Assembly: GCA_038030265.1 (NCBI GenBank)
Contig: CM075943.1
Span: forward strand, 1,364,001 to 1,428,000
Reading direction: 5' to 3'
Source: Corythucha ciliata
Taxonomy: Eukaryota > Arthropoda > Insecta > Hemiptera > Tingidae
Length of the DNA stretch: 64,000 nucleotides
Shown: in pieces, positions 1 through 8,391 of the stretch
How positions within the stretch are numbered: position 1 is the stretch's first letter
Layout of the letters: each line of letters opens with the position of its first letter
Translations under genes and position numbers: made by a program
Notes under the pieces: generated by a model
What the model was told of the DNA's origin: nothing
The model's input: the letters and a program-made list of their open reading frames with translations, nothing else
Databases searched by the model: none

Positions 1-83
1 GCACCAAGGGTTGGGAGAAATTGAAAGTTTCGGGTCTTCGGGTGGGAGTTAACTAGAGCAAAATTACAAGTTTTAGGGCCTTT
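1..83. repeat. left remnant of degenerate short tandem array
   Basis: Short units with 'aaattacaag ttttagggcc'-like wording resemble the array that resumes at 6428. The gypsy element at 84 was inserted into this array, since similar units occur on both sides. Confidence 0.5.
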
Positions 84-443
84 TGTGAGGGACTCACAAC
101 TTACCCCGCATACAGCGCCCAGGAAGTGGGAGAAGGGACCACCAAAGGAGCGTCAAGAGGCCGGAACTAAAAACCAGTTCCGTTCGAGCAGCCTTCGCTT
201 CCATCGCTTAATCCTGACTTCACTCCTTCGTCAATATAATATAAGGACATACGTGAGCTAAAGAGAATTTTATTTTATTATTTTATTGGTTAAGAAGAAC
301 ACCACATTACAAGTGTCAATTTTCTTTTAATTTTATTTTGTCTTCTTCTGAAGCCCTATCCTATTTCCTCGCCAACCGTAAACGGTAACTCATCAAATTC
401 TCGAGCGAGAACCCGACAATCTCAATCCGGGACTCTCGTCTCA
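84..443 (+). repeat. 5' LTR of gypsy element
   Basis: Starts TG and ends CA and is repeated at 6068-6427 with one difference. A TATA-like stretch (ATAATATAAGG, about 234-244) could serve as the LTR promoter. AT-rich sequence follows at about 267-345. Confidence 0.95.
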
Positions 444-712
444 AGTGGCATCCCTTGTAAATCGAACTTAATTAGTAGTGCTTTTTTAATTTTAACAAAA
501 ATTGACTCGAATATTTCACAGATTGGTTTGAAAAACAGGTTTTCCCCCTTTTAATCCTTTATTTTCTTTCCTACTTATCTCCCATTCTAAGATAAAGAAT
601 AATCTTTTATTTCACTGTCTCTCCTCTCTTAACCCCCCTCACCCTGCTAAAACAGGACCTTGATCTACATTTGCATTTTTCTTTTCAATACGTACACAAA
701 TAAAACAAATAC
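444..712 (+). other. gypsy leader with presumed primer-binding site
   Basis: The untranslated leader lies between the 5' LTR and the gag ATG. A primer-binding site would be expected right after 443; the bases there (AGTGGCATCCCTTGTAAA) contain the expected TGG, but I cannot assign the tRNA. The remainder is pyrimidine-rich. Confidence 0.5.
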
Positions 713-1570
713 ATGGCATCCGCGACTTGTGCAGGATGCACACGAGCGTTTCAGGAGGACGAAAGCTATTTAGTATGTACAGGCTGTCTCAAACCCCGCT
801 GCGAGGATTGTAGCAATATTTCATTAGAAAATTACTCGAAATTACGCACTGAACTAAAGGCGAAATTCTTAAACGCTTGTTGCAAAATTTCAATAGACAA
901 GCTTCACGCCATGGTGCTAAGCATTAACAAAAACGTATCAACGCTGCATCAAGCTTATACAACTCAAAGGGAGGACATTATTACTTTGAGCAAAAAGGCA
1001 GAGGAAAATAACTCTAAATACGACCAAATTCAGCTGCAGCTCGTAAGTATTATGCAGGCGTTGTCAATTAGGCCAACTGAGTCACCTAAACCGACGCCGC
1101 CTCCAACTCAAGCATCTCTCGCGGAGCCACCCCCCAACCTCAAACCTCCTACTGTGTCTTACTCGGAGAACGGATCTCTCTATATGGGGAACAACGCGGA
1201 CTTGAAACCGTCATCCGTACCTACAGGATCTACTCAAATGACACCCAACGCTTCTTCATTAACATCCCCCATTAACATCCCTTACCATTACGCTCAAGCC
1301 AAGATATCTGAGCCTCTTCGGCGATTAATTGAAAAACTTCCTAAATTTTCTTCCCACGAGCCAAAATCTATCTTCAGATTTCTGCTCAAACTTCTCGAGT
1401 TGAACGAGATCGCTAAAGATGTGTTTCATTTGATTTTTTTTCCATGCAGCGACCCTTCAACAAAGCCCGCTATTGCATCAGATATTTGCAAAACACCTCG
1501 AAAAAACAACATTCGAAATTTTGAAAGAGGAGCTATTCTCTCGTTGTTTAAATTTCCTAAGTGTGACTAA
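713..1570 (+). CDS. gag: Gag, N-terminal part, with frame break
   Basis: Structural Gag protein of the element; opens at an ATG just after the leader. Residues 6-33 carry six cysteines spaced C-x2-C-x12-C-x2-C-x4-C-x2-C, resembling a PHD/RING-type zinc-binding fold rather than the usual CCHC knuckle. A helical, probably coiled region (about 60-120) and a proline/serine-rich linker (about 120-190) follow, then the start of a capsid-like domain. The frame leaves homology at the eight-T run 1434-1441: the capsid continues in the pol frame, and the last ~40 residues of this ORF are out of frame. This is either a one-base indel or, less likely, programmed slippage inside capsid. Confidence 0.75.
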   Translation: MASATCAGCTRAFQEDESYLVCTGCLKPRCEDCSNISLENYSKLRTELKAKFLNACCKISIDKLHAMVLSINKNVSTLHQAYTTQREDIITLSKKAEENNSKYDQIQLQLVSIMQALSIRPTESPKPTPPPTQASLAEPPPNLKPPTVSYSENGSLYMGNNADLKPSSVPTGSTQMTPNASSLTSPINIPYHYAQAKISEPLRRLIEKLPKFSSHEPKSIFRFLLKLLELNEIAKDVFHLIFFPCSDPSTKPAIASDICKTPRKNNIRNFERGAILSLFKFPKCD

Positions 1571-4500
1571 TTTGAAGTTGCATTACGTCTACGAGCCCCA
1601 ACTGTTTAACCAGTCTTTCACAGATTATTGTGCCCGCAAAATAAAAATAGCTAAAATCCTTGACCATCCTCTGGAACAAATACTACCGGCGACTCTCGCA
1701 GGGGCAAACAGTAGCACACGGGTTAAATTTCATTTCAAGGCGCAGCCGGCCTCAATGGACGAACTCTTGCAGTTCGCACAGGAAGTCGATCAAGCCCAAG
1801 TCCCATCATACACCAAGTCGTCTTGGCGCAATTGGGATAGCCAACCAATTAACAGAGGGTATGGTTCATCCTCGCCAAAAGCTCGTGACAGGTCTTCGGG
1901 ACAAAACGGTGCTTCTCGATTCCACCAACAGTCCAGCACCCGCCAATCCTATAAGGAAAGGAGAAATAACCAACCATCTTCATCGTTCACAGGGTCTAAT
2001 CAAAAGTTTGGTCCAATTAAACCGAGGTCTCCCTCTAACCAAAATCAGACATTTTTCGTCATTTCGCAAGACACCCTAGCAACTCCTGAAGTCAAGGAAC
2101 TTCTTGGACAGACTCAAACAGCGATGGTCTCTTCATGCGAGACAGGGAAAAAATCCTCTCCCAAGTCGAAAACAGACAAAAAGGGGAATAAAAAATCAAA
2201 CCCCTCCTCCCCACGCAATCCAGCTTCGGACGACTCAATGTTTACTATTTCTTTGAGTACGTCCAATAAGATCAGCGCAGTAATTAATGATTCTCCGCAG
2301 CGCGCCTTGCTAGATACCGGAGCTACCATCTCCGCTATCAGCGAACAACTTTTTACTCAAATCAAGGAAGATCTTCATTCAGTTCCTCAAACATGCTCGT
2401 GCCAAGTTCTACTGGCTAATAAAGAGATCATTACAATTTCTAAATTTGTTGAGCTACAAGTCACCATTGGTGGCCACGAAACGAAATATCGTTTTTACGT
2501 AGTCCCAAACTTATCACTCCCCGTCATTCTCGGATACGATTTTATGAAGCATACTCGCATGATCCTTGATCCAGCTGCGGGAACCTTTCACTTCTCCGAT
2601 AATCCTAGCGTAAAATTCAATTTTCTGCCAACTGAATCTACAATCCAAGAAGCACGACTTCATAAATTGTCAGTGGTCGAATCTTCTCTCGATTTCCAAT
2701 CAAAGCAGCTCCGACTTTTGGAAGATCTAAAGAGAGAATTCGCTTCCGTGTTGAATGAATCAATTGGCGAAACCCATCTTCTTCGATACGACGTTACACT
2801 TAAATCAAACATGGAGTGGCGTCCTCCCAAGCGGTCTTATACCCTTCCCCCCGATAAATTGGAAATTTTGAGGGACATTCTCAAAAACCTCTCCGACAAT
2901 AATATCATCGAACCGTACTTTTCTGCGTATACATCTCCGTGTTTCCTTGTACGCAAACCGCCAAGTGCAGCAACACACCCTGGCTACCGTCTTGTTGTGG
3001 ATTTCCGTTACCTCAATTCATGTCTCGAATACATTGACTATCCGCTGAGCACGATCGACAGTATGTTCATGCACTTACAAGGAGCCAAATATTACACCAT
3101 TTTGGACTTAAATTCCGCCTACCACCAAATCCCTCTAACGGAAGACTCAAAGAAGTACGTCGCATTCAACTGCGTTTTCGGGTGCTTCACCTTTAAAAAA
3201 ATTCCATTCGGTGTAGCAACCGGCGGTCAAATCCTTAGCCACTTAATTCAAATGGTACTGGGACCATATAAATACAAATTCCTATTGACGTATCTTGACG
3301 ATCTACTCATCTACTCTCCTACTTGGGATGAACATCAGCACCACGTCCGTTTGGTAATGGCGGCTTTGGAAAAGGCAGGCCTCACAGTCAACCCCTCGAA
3401 AGTTTCTTTGGGCTGTACTACAATCAAATACCTTGGACACCTAATTTCGAAAGGGCGCATCGACATTGACCCTTCTCGTATCGCAGCGCTTATGGAAATC
3501 CCACGCCCACAGAGTGCAAAACAAGTAGCACAATTCCTTGGGGCAGTGCAATTTTTTGCCAAATTCATCCCTAATCTCGCCATTGCAGCAGAGCCTTTAA
3601 ATAAACTTCGTTCCACGAAAAATTCATTCAAGTGGTCATCCGAATGTGAACAAGCATGGAATAACATCCAGTCAAAGCTTTCCCAAGCATCGAGCCTAGC
3701 TTTACCGGATTTCAACAAACGATTTCGTTTATACACCGATGCGTCTGGACAGGGAGTCGCGGCCGTCCTCACACAGCTCGATGACTCTGGCGTCGTACGT
3801 CCCATTGCTTATACTTCCAAAAAGTTGAATAACCACCAGAAAAATTACTCGATCTACGAATTGGAATTACTGGCAGTCCTCCACGGTGTCGAGAAATTCC
3901 GAGATTTCTTAACGGACCGAGAGTTCGATCTCTTCGTAGACAACTCCGCTCTTACATACCTCTCAACCATAAAGCAAACTGCTACGGGTCGACTTGCACG
4001 GTGGATTCTGCGGTTGATGCCTTTCCGTTACCGCAGTCATCACCTCTCATCAAAAGACAATAGTATCGCCGATTACTTGTCGAGAAACCCAACTGAGGAA
4101 CCAGATTCCTTCGACGATGATCACGACGAAAAACATCAATTCCTAGGATGTCTAACCTCTAACCCATTCGATACAATATCCATTTTAGGAAATTTTCCTG
4201 AAATTTTCACTGATTTCTCAGAACACCAGAAAAAAGACCCAGCATTAACGACTCTAATCGAGAAACTAGAAAAAAATAAATCAGTTCCAAAATACGCCTT
4301 ACGAAATAATCGCCTAATCTATTACCCGCGCCCGGGCAAGCCGAAAATCGTCGTGCCGTCCACTCTAAAGGATATGATTTTCGTTTATTATCATGAGTCC
4401 CCTTACGGATGTCATCTAGGAGTAGCCAAGACTCTAAAAGCGATTTCAGCGATTTTTCACTGGGCAGGAATGTGGAAATATGTTCAAAGTAGGGTACAAA

Positions 4501-4718
4501 GTTGTTTGGTGTGCAATCGCGCGAAAGTACCCCAACACTTGCCCCATGGACAGTTGTCCTCAACCGTAGCACAGCGTCCTAACCAACAATTATTCATTGA
4601 TTTGGTGGGACCACTGCCGATGTCCAAAAATCGCTTTCAATATATATTTGTCGCGGTCGACTCATTCACTCGCTTTGTTTTCTCATTCCCATGCGCCGAG
4701 GCACTTCCGCGGAAGTAA
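1473..4718 (+). CDS. pol: Gag C-terminus fused to Pol: protease, RT, RNase H, N-terminal integrase
   Basis: The first codon is TTG, so this is an open frame and not a genuine start; the first ~90 residues continue the Gag capsid and a basic, Ser/Gln-rich tail without CCHC knuckles follows. The aspartic protease has DTGA at residues 281-284 (2313). Reverse transcriptase spans about residues 440-700, with YLDD at 607-610 (3291). RNase H follows, with its first Asp in TDASG near residue 756 and DNSALTY and NSIADYLSR downstream. The integrase zinc domain (H..H then CLVC) and the first catalytic Asp (FIDLVGPLP) are present. The frame stops at 4716-4718 inside the integrase core; the remainder is in the next frame. 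No stop separates Gag from Pol in this frame. Confidence 0.93.
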   Translation: MHQIFAKHLEKTTFEILKEELFSRCLNFLSVTNLKLHYVYEPQLFNQSFTDYCARKIKIAKILDHPLEQILPATLAGANSSTRVKFHFKAQPASMDELLQFAQEVDQAQVPSYTKSSWRNWDSQPINRGYGSSSPKARDRSSGQNGASRFHQQSSTRQSYKERRNNQPSSSFTGSNQKFGPIKPRSPSNQNQTFFVISQDTLATPEVKELLGQTQTAMVSSCETGKKSSPKSKTDKKGNKKSNPSSPRNPASDDSMFTISLSTSNKISAVINDSPQRALLDTGATISAISEQLFTQIKEDLHSVPQTCSCQVLLANKEIITISKFVELQVTIGGHETKYRFYVVPNLSLPVILGYDFMKHTRMILDPAAGTFHFSDNPSVKFNFLPTESTIQEARLHKLSVVESSLDFQSKQLRLLEDLKREFASVLNESIGETHLLRYDVTLKSNMEWRPPKRSYTLPPDKLEILRDILKNLSDNNIIEPYFSAYTSPCFLVRKPPSAATHPGYRLVVDFRYLNSCLEYIDYPLSTIDSMFMHLQGAKYYTILDLNSAYHQIPLTEDSKKYVAFNCVFGCFTFKKIPFGVATGGQILSHLIQMVLGPYKYKFLLTYLDDLLIYSPTWDEHQHHVRLVMAALEKAGLTVNPSKVSLGCTTIKYLGHLISKGRIDIDPSRIAALMEIPRPQSAKQVAQFLGAVQFFAKFIPNLAIAAEPLNKLRSTKNSFKWSSECEQAWNNIQSKLSQASSLALPDFNKRFRLYTDASGQGVAAVLTQLDDSGVVRPIAYTSKKLNNHQKNYSIYELELLAVLHGVEKFRDFLTDREFDLFVDNSALTYLSTIKQTATGRLARWILRLMPFRYRSHHLSSKDNSIADYLSRNPTEEPDSFDDDHDEKHQFLGCLTSNPFDTISILGNFPEIFTDFSEHQKKDPALTTLIEKLEKNKSVPKYALRNNRLIYYPRPGKPKIVVPSTLKDMIFVYYHESPYGCHLGVAKTLKAISAIFHWAGMWKYVQSRVQSCLVCNRAKVPQHLPHGQLSSTVAQRPNQQLFIDLVGPLPMSKNRFQYIFVAVDSFTRFVFSFPCAEALPRK

Positions 4719-5434
4719 TCGAAATTCTGAAAACACATATATTCAAGCACTTCGGCTTCTGGTCAGTTGTGTGCAGTGACAGGGCATCAATTTTCCGAAG
4801 CGCCGTTTATAACGACTTTCTATTCCGACACGGCATTAGAAAACTACACTTAATTCGCCATTACCCGAATCCTTCCTTAGCGGAGAGGAAAATTCGATCA
4901 TTGAAAACTGCCTTGATCTCATATCACAACGAAGATCAAACTAGATGGGATCAAAATCTCGATAAAATTCAGCTAACTCTGAACAATACTCAATGCACAG
5001 CAACGGGTTTCACACCTGGAGAACTATTTTTGGGACGCCGTTTGTCCACACCCCTCTCTATTTCAATAGACGTGGAGGAAATCGTCGACCCAAAAGTCCA
5101 CGCAGATATCCCATCAGTTTGGAAACAAGCTTACAGCAATCTGTTACGCGCTCACGAACGCTTACAAAAACAATACAACAGACGCCACAAATACATTACA
5201 TTCGAACCTGACGACATCATCCTTATTAAAACATACACATTGTCCTCAAAAGCTAAAAATATCGCCGCAAAATTGTCCTTTAAATACTCTTCTCCGTATG
5301 TTATACTTCGCAAGCTCACTCCAGTCTCCTACGAGATTCAAAACGTCTCAGACCAATCCGACGTCAAAACAGCTCATGTTAGCCAAATTAAAAAGTTCAT
5401 TCCATCCCGTCAAATCTCCTTGAAGGCAAAATAA
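4691..5434 (+). CDS. pol: Integrase C-terminal part, separated by a frameshift
   Basis: This frame continues the integrase core: the second catalytic Asp lies in VVCSDRASIF and the Glu in SLAERKIRSL, followed by the SH3-like C-terminal region (PDDIILIKTY). The ATG at 4691 is incidental. Protein similarity passes from the previous frame to this one near 4700-4705, consistent with a single-base loss. The stop at 5432 is followed by non-coding sequence up to the 3' LTR. Confidence 0.9.
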   Translation: MRRGTSAEVIEILKTHIFKHFGFWSVVCSDRASIFRSAVYNDFLFRHGIRKLHLIRHYPNPSLAERKIRSLKTALISYHNEDQTRWDQNLDKIQLTLNNTQCTATGFTPGELFLGRRLSTPLSISIDVEEIVDPKVHADIPSVWKQAYSNLLRAHERLQKQYNRRHKYITFEPDDIILIKTYTLSSKAKNIAAKLSFKYSSPYVILRKLTPVSYEIQNVSDQSDVKTAHVSQIKKFIPSRQISLKAK

Positions 5435-5646
5435 ACCGTTCAAGAATTGTTTAACTTCGTGGGGGCATACAAAATAAACTTATTAACATTTTCCCATCCT
5501 GAATATTGCACCTATTAACCTTATCCTAACGCTCGTTAAGTGAACGCTACCCTAGATCCACTGCCTCCACGTTGGCTGGATTCGAGGCAATGGATGGGGT
5601 TACCCGGTCATTCCGTTGACTGAACGTTGCTGCCAGTAAGGCCGAC

Positions 5647-5875
5647 ATGAACGTCTAACAATGAAAGCGTCATCTGTGGCTGAAACCTAAAACCGTCGCT
5701 GTCCTCAGCCTGAACGCATGTTGCAACGCCCGGAGTCTACCAGCCGATTCACCACTACAATGAACTCTACGATGAACGACTAACAATGAAAGAGGCATCT
5801 GTGGCCGAAACCTGAAACCGTCGCTGTCCTCAGCCTGAACGCACGTTGCAACGCCCGGAGCCTACCAGCCGACTC
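5647..5875 (+). repeat. tandem duplication, two ~104-bp copies at 125-bp offset
   Basis: Copies at 5647-5750 and 5772-5875 share 'ctaacaatgaaag', 'accgtcgctgtcctcagcc' and 'ttgcaacgcccggag' with only a few substitutions. The duplication lies in the untranslated stretch between integrase and the 3' LTR. Confidence 0.85.
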
Positions 5876-6054
5876 CTTCCTATCGACAGACACCATCAAA
5901 GTCCGTCGTCCGTCTATCAAATCGGAATCACACCTCGAGTTCCGACGAGATGTCAACAACGGCAGCCCCAACAGCTCGTGGGCTAATCTCACCAAGCGGT
6001 CTACCTCAGACTCGCCGCTCTGGCGAACGCCTCTACACGCCGGAGTCTTCTTTC

Positions 6055-6064
6055 AAGACGGGGG
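6055..6064 (+). other. putative polypurine tract
   Basis: AAGACGGGGG lies three bases upstream of the 3' LTR, where the plus-strand primer of an LTR element is expected. It is short and interrupted by one C. Confidence 0.5.
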
Positions 6065-6067
6065 TAT

Positions 6068-6427
6068 TGTGAGGGACTCACAACGTACCCCGCATACAGC
6101 GCCCAGGAAGTGGGAGAAGGGACCACCAAAGGAGCGTCAAGAGGCCGGAACTAAAAACCAGTTCCGTTCGAGCAGCCTTCGCTTCCATCGCTTAATCCTG
6201 ACTTCACTCCTTCGTCAATATAATATAAGGACATACGTGAGCTAAAGAGAATTTTATTTTATTATTTTATTGGTTAAGAAGAACACCACATTACAAGTGT
6301 CAATTTTCTTTTAATTTTATTTTGTCTTCTTCTGAAGCCCTATCCTATTTCCTCGCCAACCGTAAACGGTAACTCATCAAATTCTCGAGCGAGAACCCGA
6401 CAATCTCAATCCGGGACTCTCGTCTCA
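6068..6427 (+). repeat. 3' LTR of gypsy element
   Basis: 360 bp, matching 84-443 except for one base. It is followed directly by the CTTT target duplication. Confidence 0.95.
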
Positions 6428-6770
6428 CTTTTTTGTAGCGGATGATCCTGGCAGCGGCGGCGGGGCATGTAGATTAGAAGTTTCATGGCCGGATATCCGC
6501 GTCAATGCGACTTTAGTGTCTTAATTTATGCGAAAATGCAAATTTCGGGGCTTAAATCCAGCGAAATTACAAAAATGTTGTTCTCTACTTTCGTGAAATT
6601 GCAAGCTTCAGGACCTGTGCTTTGACGAACAACCGCGAAATTACATCATTCGGGGCTAACCATCAGTAAATCTCTCATCAAATGGACGTTTTCGGGTCCT
6701 AATTTCAGTGAATGTGCCATGTAGAGTCTCAATTTTGAAAAATGACCAGTTTCTGGGCCTATCATGTGGC
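6428..6770. repeat. degenerate short tandem array resumes
   Basis: Repeated phrases of the type 'gcgaaattaca' and 'ttcggggcttaa' recur at roughly 35-bp spacing, for example at 6540-6560, 6590-6610 and 6640-6660. This is the same low-identity family as 1-83. Confidence 0.55.
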
Positions 6771-7219
6771 GGTGGAACCCAGGCTAGCCCAGTGGCTTCA
6801 GCCCCCCCCCCCTGAATCAAGTGCCGACCTCACCCTTTTTGAGGGGAACAGTGGAAAAGGGAGAGGAGAGGCTTGATCTTCGTCCTCCCTCCCCCTGATC
6901 CAAAACACTTTCGCCACCCCTGGGCTAGTTCGATATAGTCAATCGTGAGAGAATGAAACAGGGGAGGGGTGCCGGATAGTATTGTTTGAGCAGTCCGTTA
7001 TTTATTCAGCGACTTGGGAAGCAAAAGTTTTCGAGTTTTCCCTCATTCGTCATTTCTTAATTTTTTGTTTGTGTTATATTGAGTCCTTGCACGAGGTCAG
7101 TTTTGTCTTCTCGTCTCATCAGAGCCGTAGCTCACGTTGTTGTCTCAATAGGATTGTGAAGGAGTAAGGCCCAGAAATATAACTGCCTTTAAAACATTTA
7201 CTTGGAGAGTTTGAGAAAG
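6771..7219. other. flank and possible 5' UTR of the downstream LINE
   Basis: Contains a C run (6803-6812) and GA-rich sequence. The 5' end of the LINE probably lies here, but I could not find a target duplication to fix it. Confidence 0.3.
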
Positions 7220-8347
7220 ATGGCGGCGACGAAAAGTAACCCGTTGTGCGCTCGTTGTTTGTCTCCTTTTTTAAGTACGGACCGGGCTATTAAATGTGAC
7301 GGAAGTTGTTCGGGGCTGTTCCACAGTGGTTGCGCTGGACTTTCTATAAAAAACCTTGACGATATACGCGAAATTCGAGTAAAACTCAAGTGGTTCTGCA
7401 CGGCTTGTGATAAGGCGTTACAAGATTATGGCAACGGTAAGTCTGCGTGTGACACGAATAATGATGCAGCTGTGTCTTCTTCACTCCTCAGCATTGTAGT
7501 GACTGAGCTTGAGACAGTGAGCAAAACTTGCCTTGAGCTGTCGAATAAGTGTGATGTCTTATTTGATGACAACCGAAAGTTAAAACAGCAAATGATGACT
7601 CTGTGTGAATGTATTAGTCGTGAGAGAGCACCGAACACTTCGGTAGCCGACTGTGGGGATAAGCCTGTCGGGCAGCCAGCTGTTGACCACATCCTCGCTA
7701 AAAGACCGGACTCTGCTCGTGGAAGTGTCTATGAAACTTCTCGCAAAATTGAGTCTTCGACTTCATTGGGTGCGGTGGACATGAATCTTCTGCCATCTGG
7801 TGACGGTGACGAGCAACAGGATTCGGATTTAAAGGTAATGGAGGGCCCTTCCAGGCCTATCCGGAAAAGACGGAACGCTGCGGTTGGTGTCCCAGTCGAG
7901 GATCCTACCGCTATAGTGGCTGAGGACCTGCCTGTTTCGGTCCCCCTCCTGCCGCCCCCAGGACGTAAAGAAAAATCACGTAGGCCCGGCCGCGTGGTTC
8001 TTGGGACTGGGGAAGGAACAGCGATTAGAGCGGTGCCGCTTGATTTGAACAAGAAAACAAAAAAATTGAAACGAGTTTTTGTGTCGCGTCTTGACCCGAA
8101 TTCCAATTGTGTAGAGCTTGGAGTTCATTTGAACTCTCTGGCCGTAACGAACTTTAGATGTTGCCAGCTGAAAACCAATCACAGTTCATACTCCTCTTTT
8201 TATATTGAAGTTTTTGAAGAGGACATAAACAAACTCGTTATCGACCAGGCCTGGCCCGCGGGCTGTTTTGTTAAATTTTTTTATGGGTCACTGAACTCTG
8301 ATCGTATAATCGGTGAATATTCACAAGGAAGTCATTTTTTAGGATAA
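7220..8347 (+). CDS. LINE ORF1 protein with PHD finger and RRM-like C-terminus
   Basis: I place the start at the ATG in AAGATGGCGGC (7220); the open frame extends slightly upstream only through a TTG. Near the N-terminus is a C4HC3 PHD finger: C-x2-C, C-x3-C-x4-H-x2-C, then C-x2-C in WFCTACD. A coiled segment follows (about residues 85-140), then a basic, proline-rich linker. The last ~90 residues (KRVFVSRL to WPAGCFVKFFYG) look like the RRM-type domain found in ORF1 proteins of related LINEs. The likely role is binding the element RNA. The frame is intact, about 375 residues, and ends 44 bp before ORF2. Confidence 0.85.
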   Translation: MAATKSNPLCARCLSPFLSTDRAIKCDGSCSGLFHSGCAGLSIKNLDDIREIRVKLKWFCTACDKALQDYGNGKSACDTNNDAAVSSSLLSIVVTELETVSKTCLELSNKCDVLFDDNRKLKQQMMTLCECISRERAPNTSVADCGDKPVGQPAVDHILAKRPDSARGSVYETSRKIESSTSLGAVDMNLLPSGDGDEQQDSDLKVMEGPSRPIRKRRNAAVGVPVEDPTAIVAEDLPVSVPLLPPPGRKEKSRRPGRVVLGTGEGTAIRAVPLDLNKKTKKLKRVFVSRLDPNSNCVELGVHLNSLAVTNFRCCQLKTNHSSYSSFYIEVFEEDINKLVIDQAWPAGCFVKFFYGSLNSDRIIGEYSQGSHFLG

Positions 8348-8391
8348 AAGACTCGCTTTTTATTCACGACGATTGTCTCGTTGATCGACAG

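Larger units (their letters stand above)
84..6427 (+). mobile_element. Ty3/gypsy LTR retrotransposon, nearly intact and recent
   Basis: Two 360-bp direct LTRs (84-443, 6068-6427) beginning TGTGAGGG and ending TCTCA flank gag, protease, reverse transcriptase, RNase H and integrase in Ty3/gypsy order. The LTRs differ, by eye, only at 101 (t) versus 6085 (g). A 4-bp target duplication CTTT lies at 80-83 and 6428-6431. The coding region has two frame breaks, in gag near 1434-1441 and in integrase near 4700-4705, so this copy should not be autonomous as assembled. No envelope-like ORF follows integrase. The LTR identity implies recent insertion; absolute age would need a substitution rate. Confidence 0.95.

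Noticed and set aside
444..470. Assigning a specific tRNA to the first gypsy primer site
   Set aside because: The bases after the LTR contain TGG but do not match a tRNA 3' end I can name with confidence.
5435..6067. Possible envelope or accessory ORF of the first gypsy
   Set aside because: No long plus-strand ORF; the minus-strand ORF at 5780-5995 lies in the tandem duplication and has no recognisable features.
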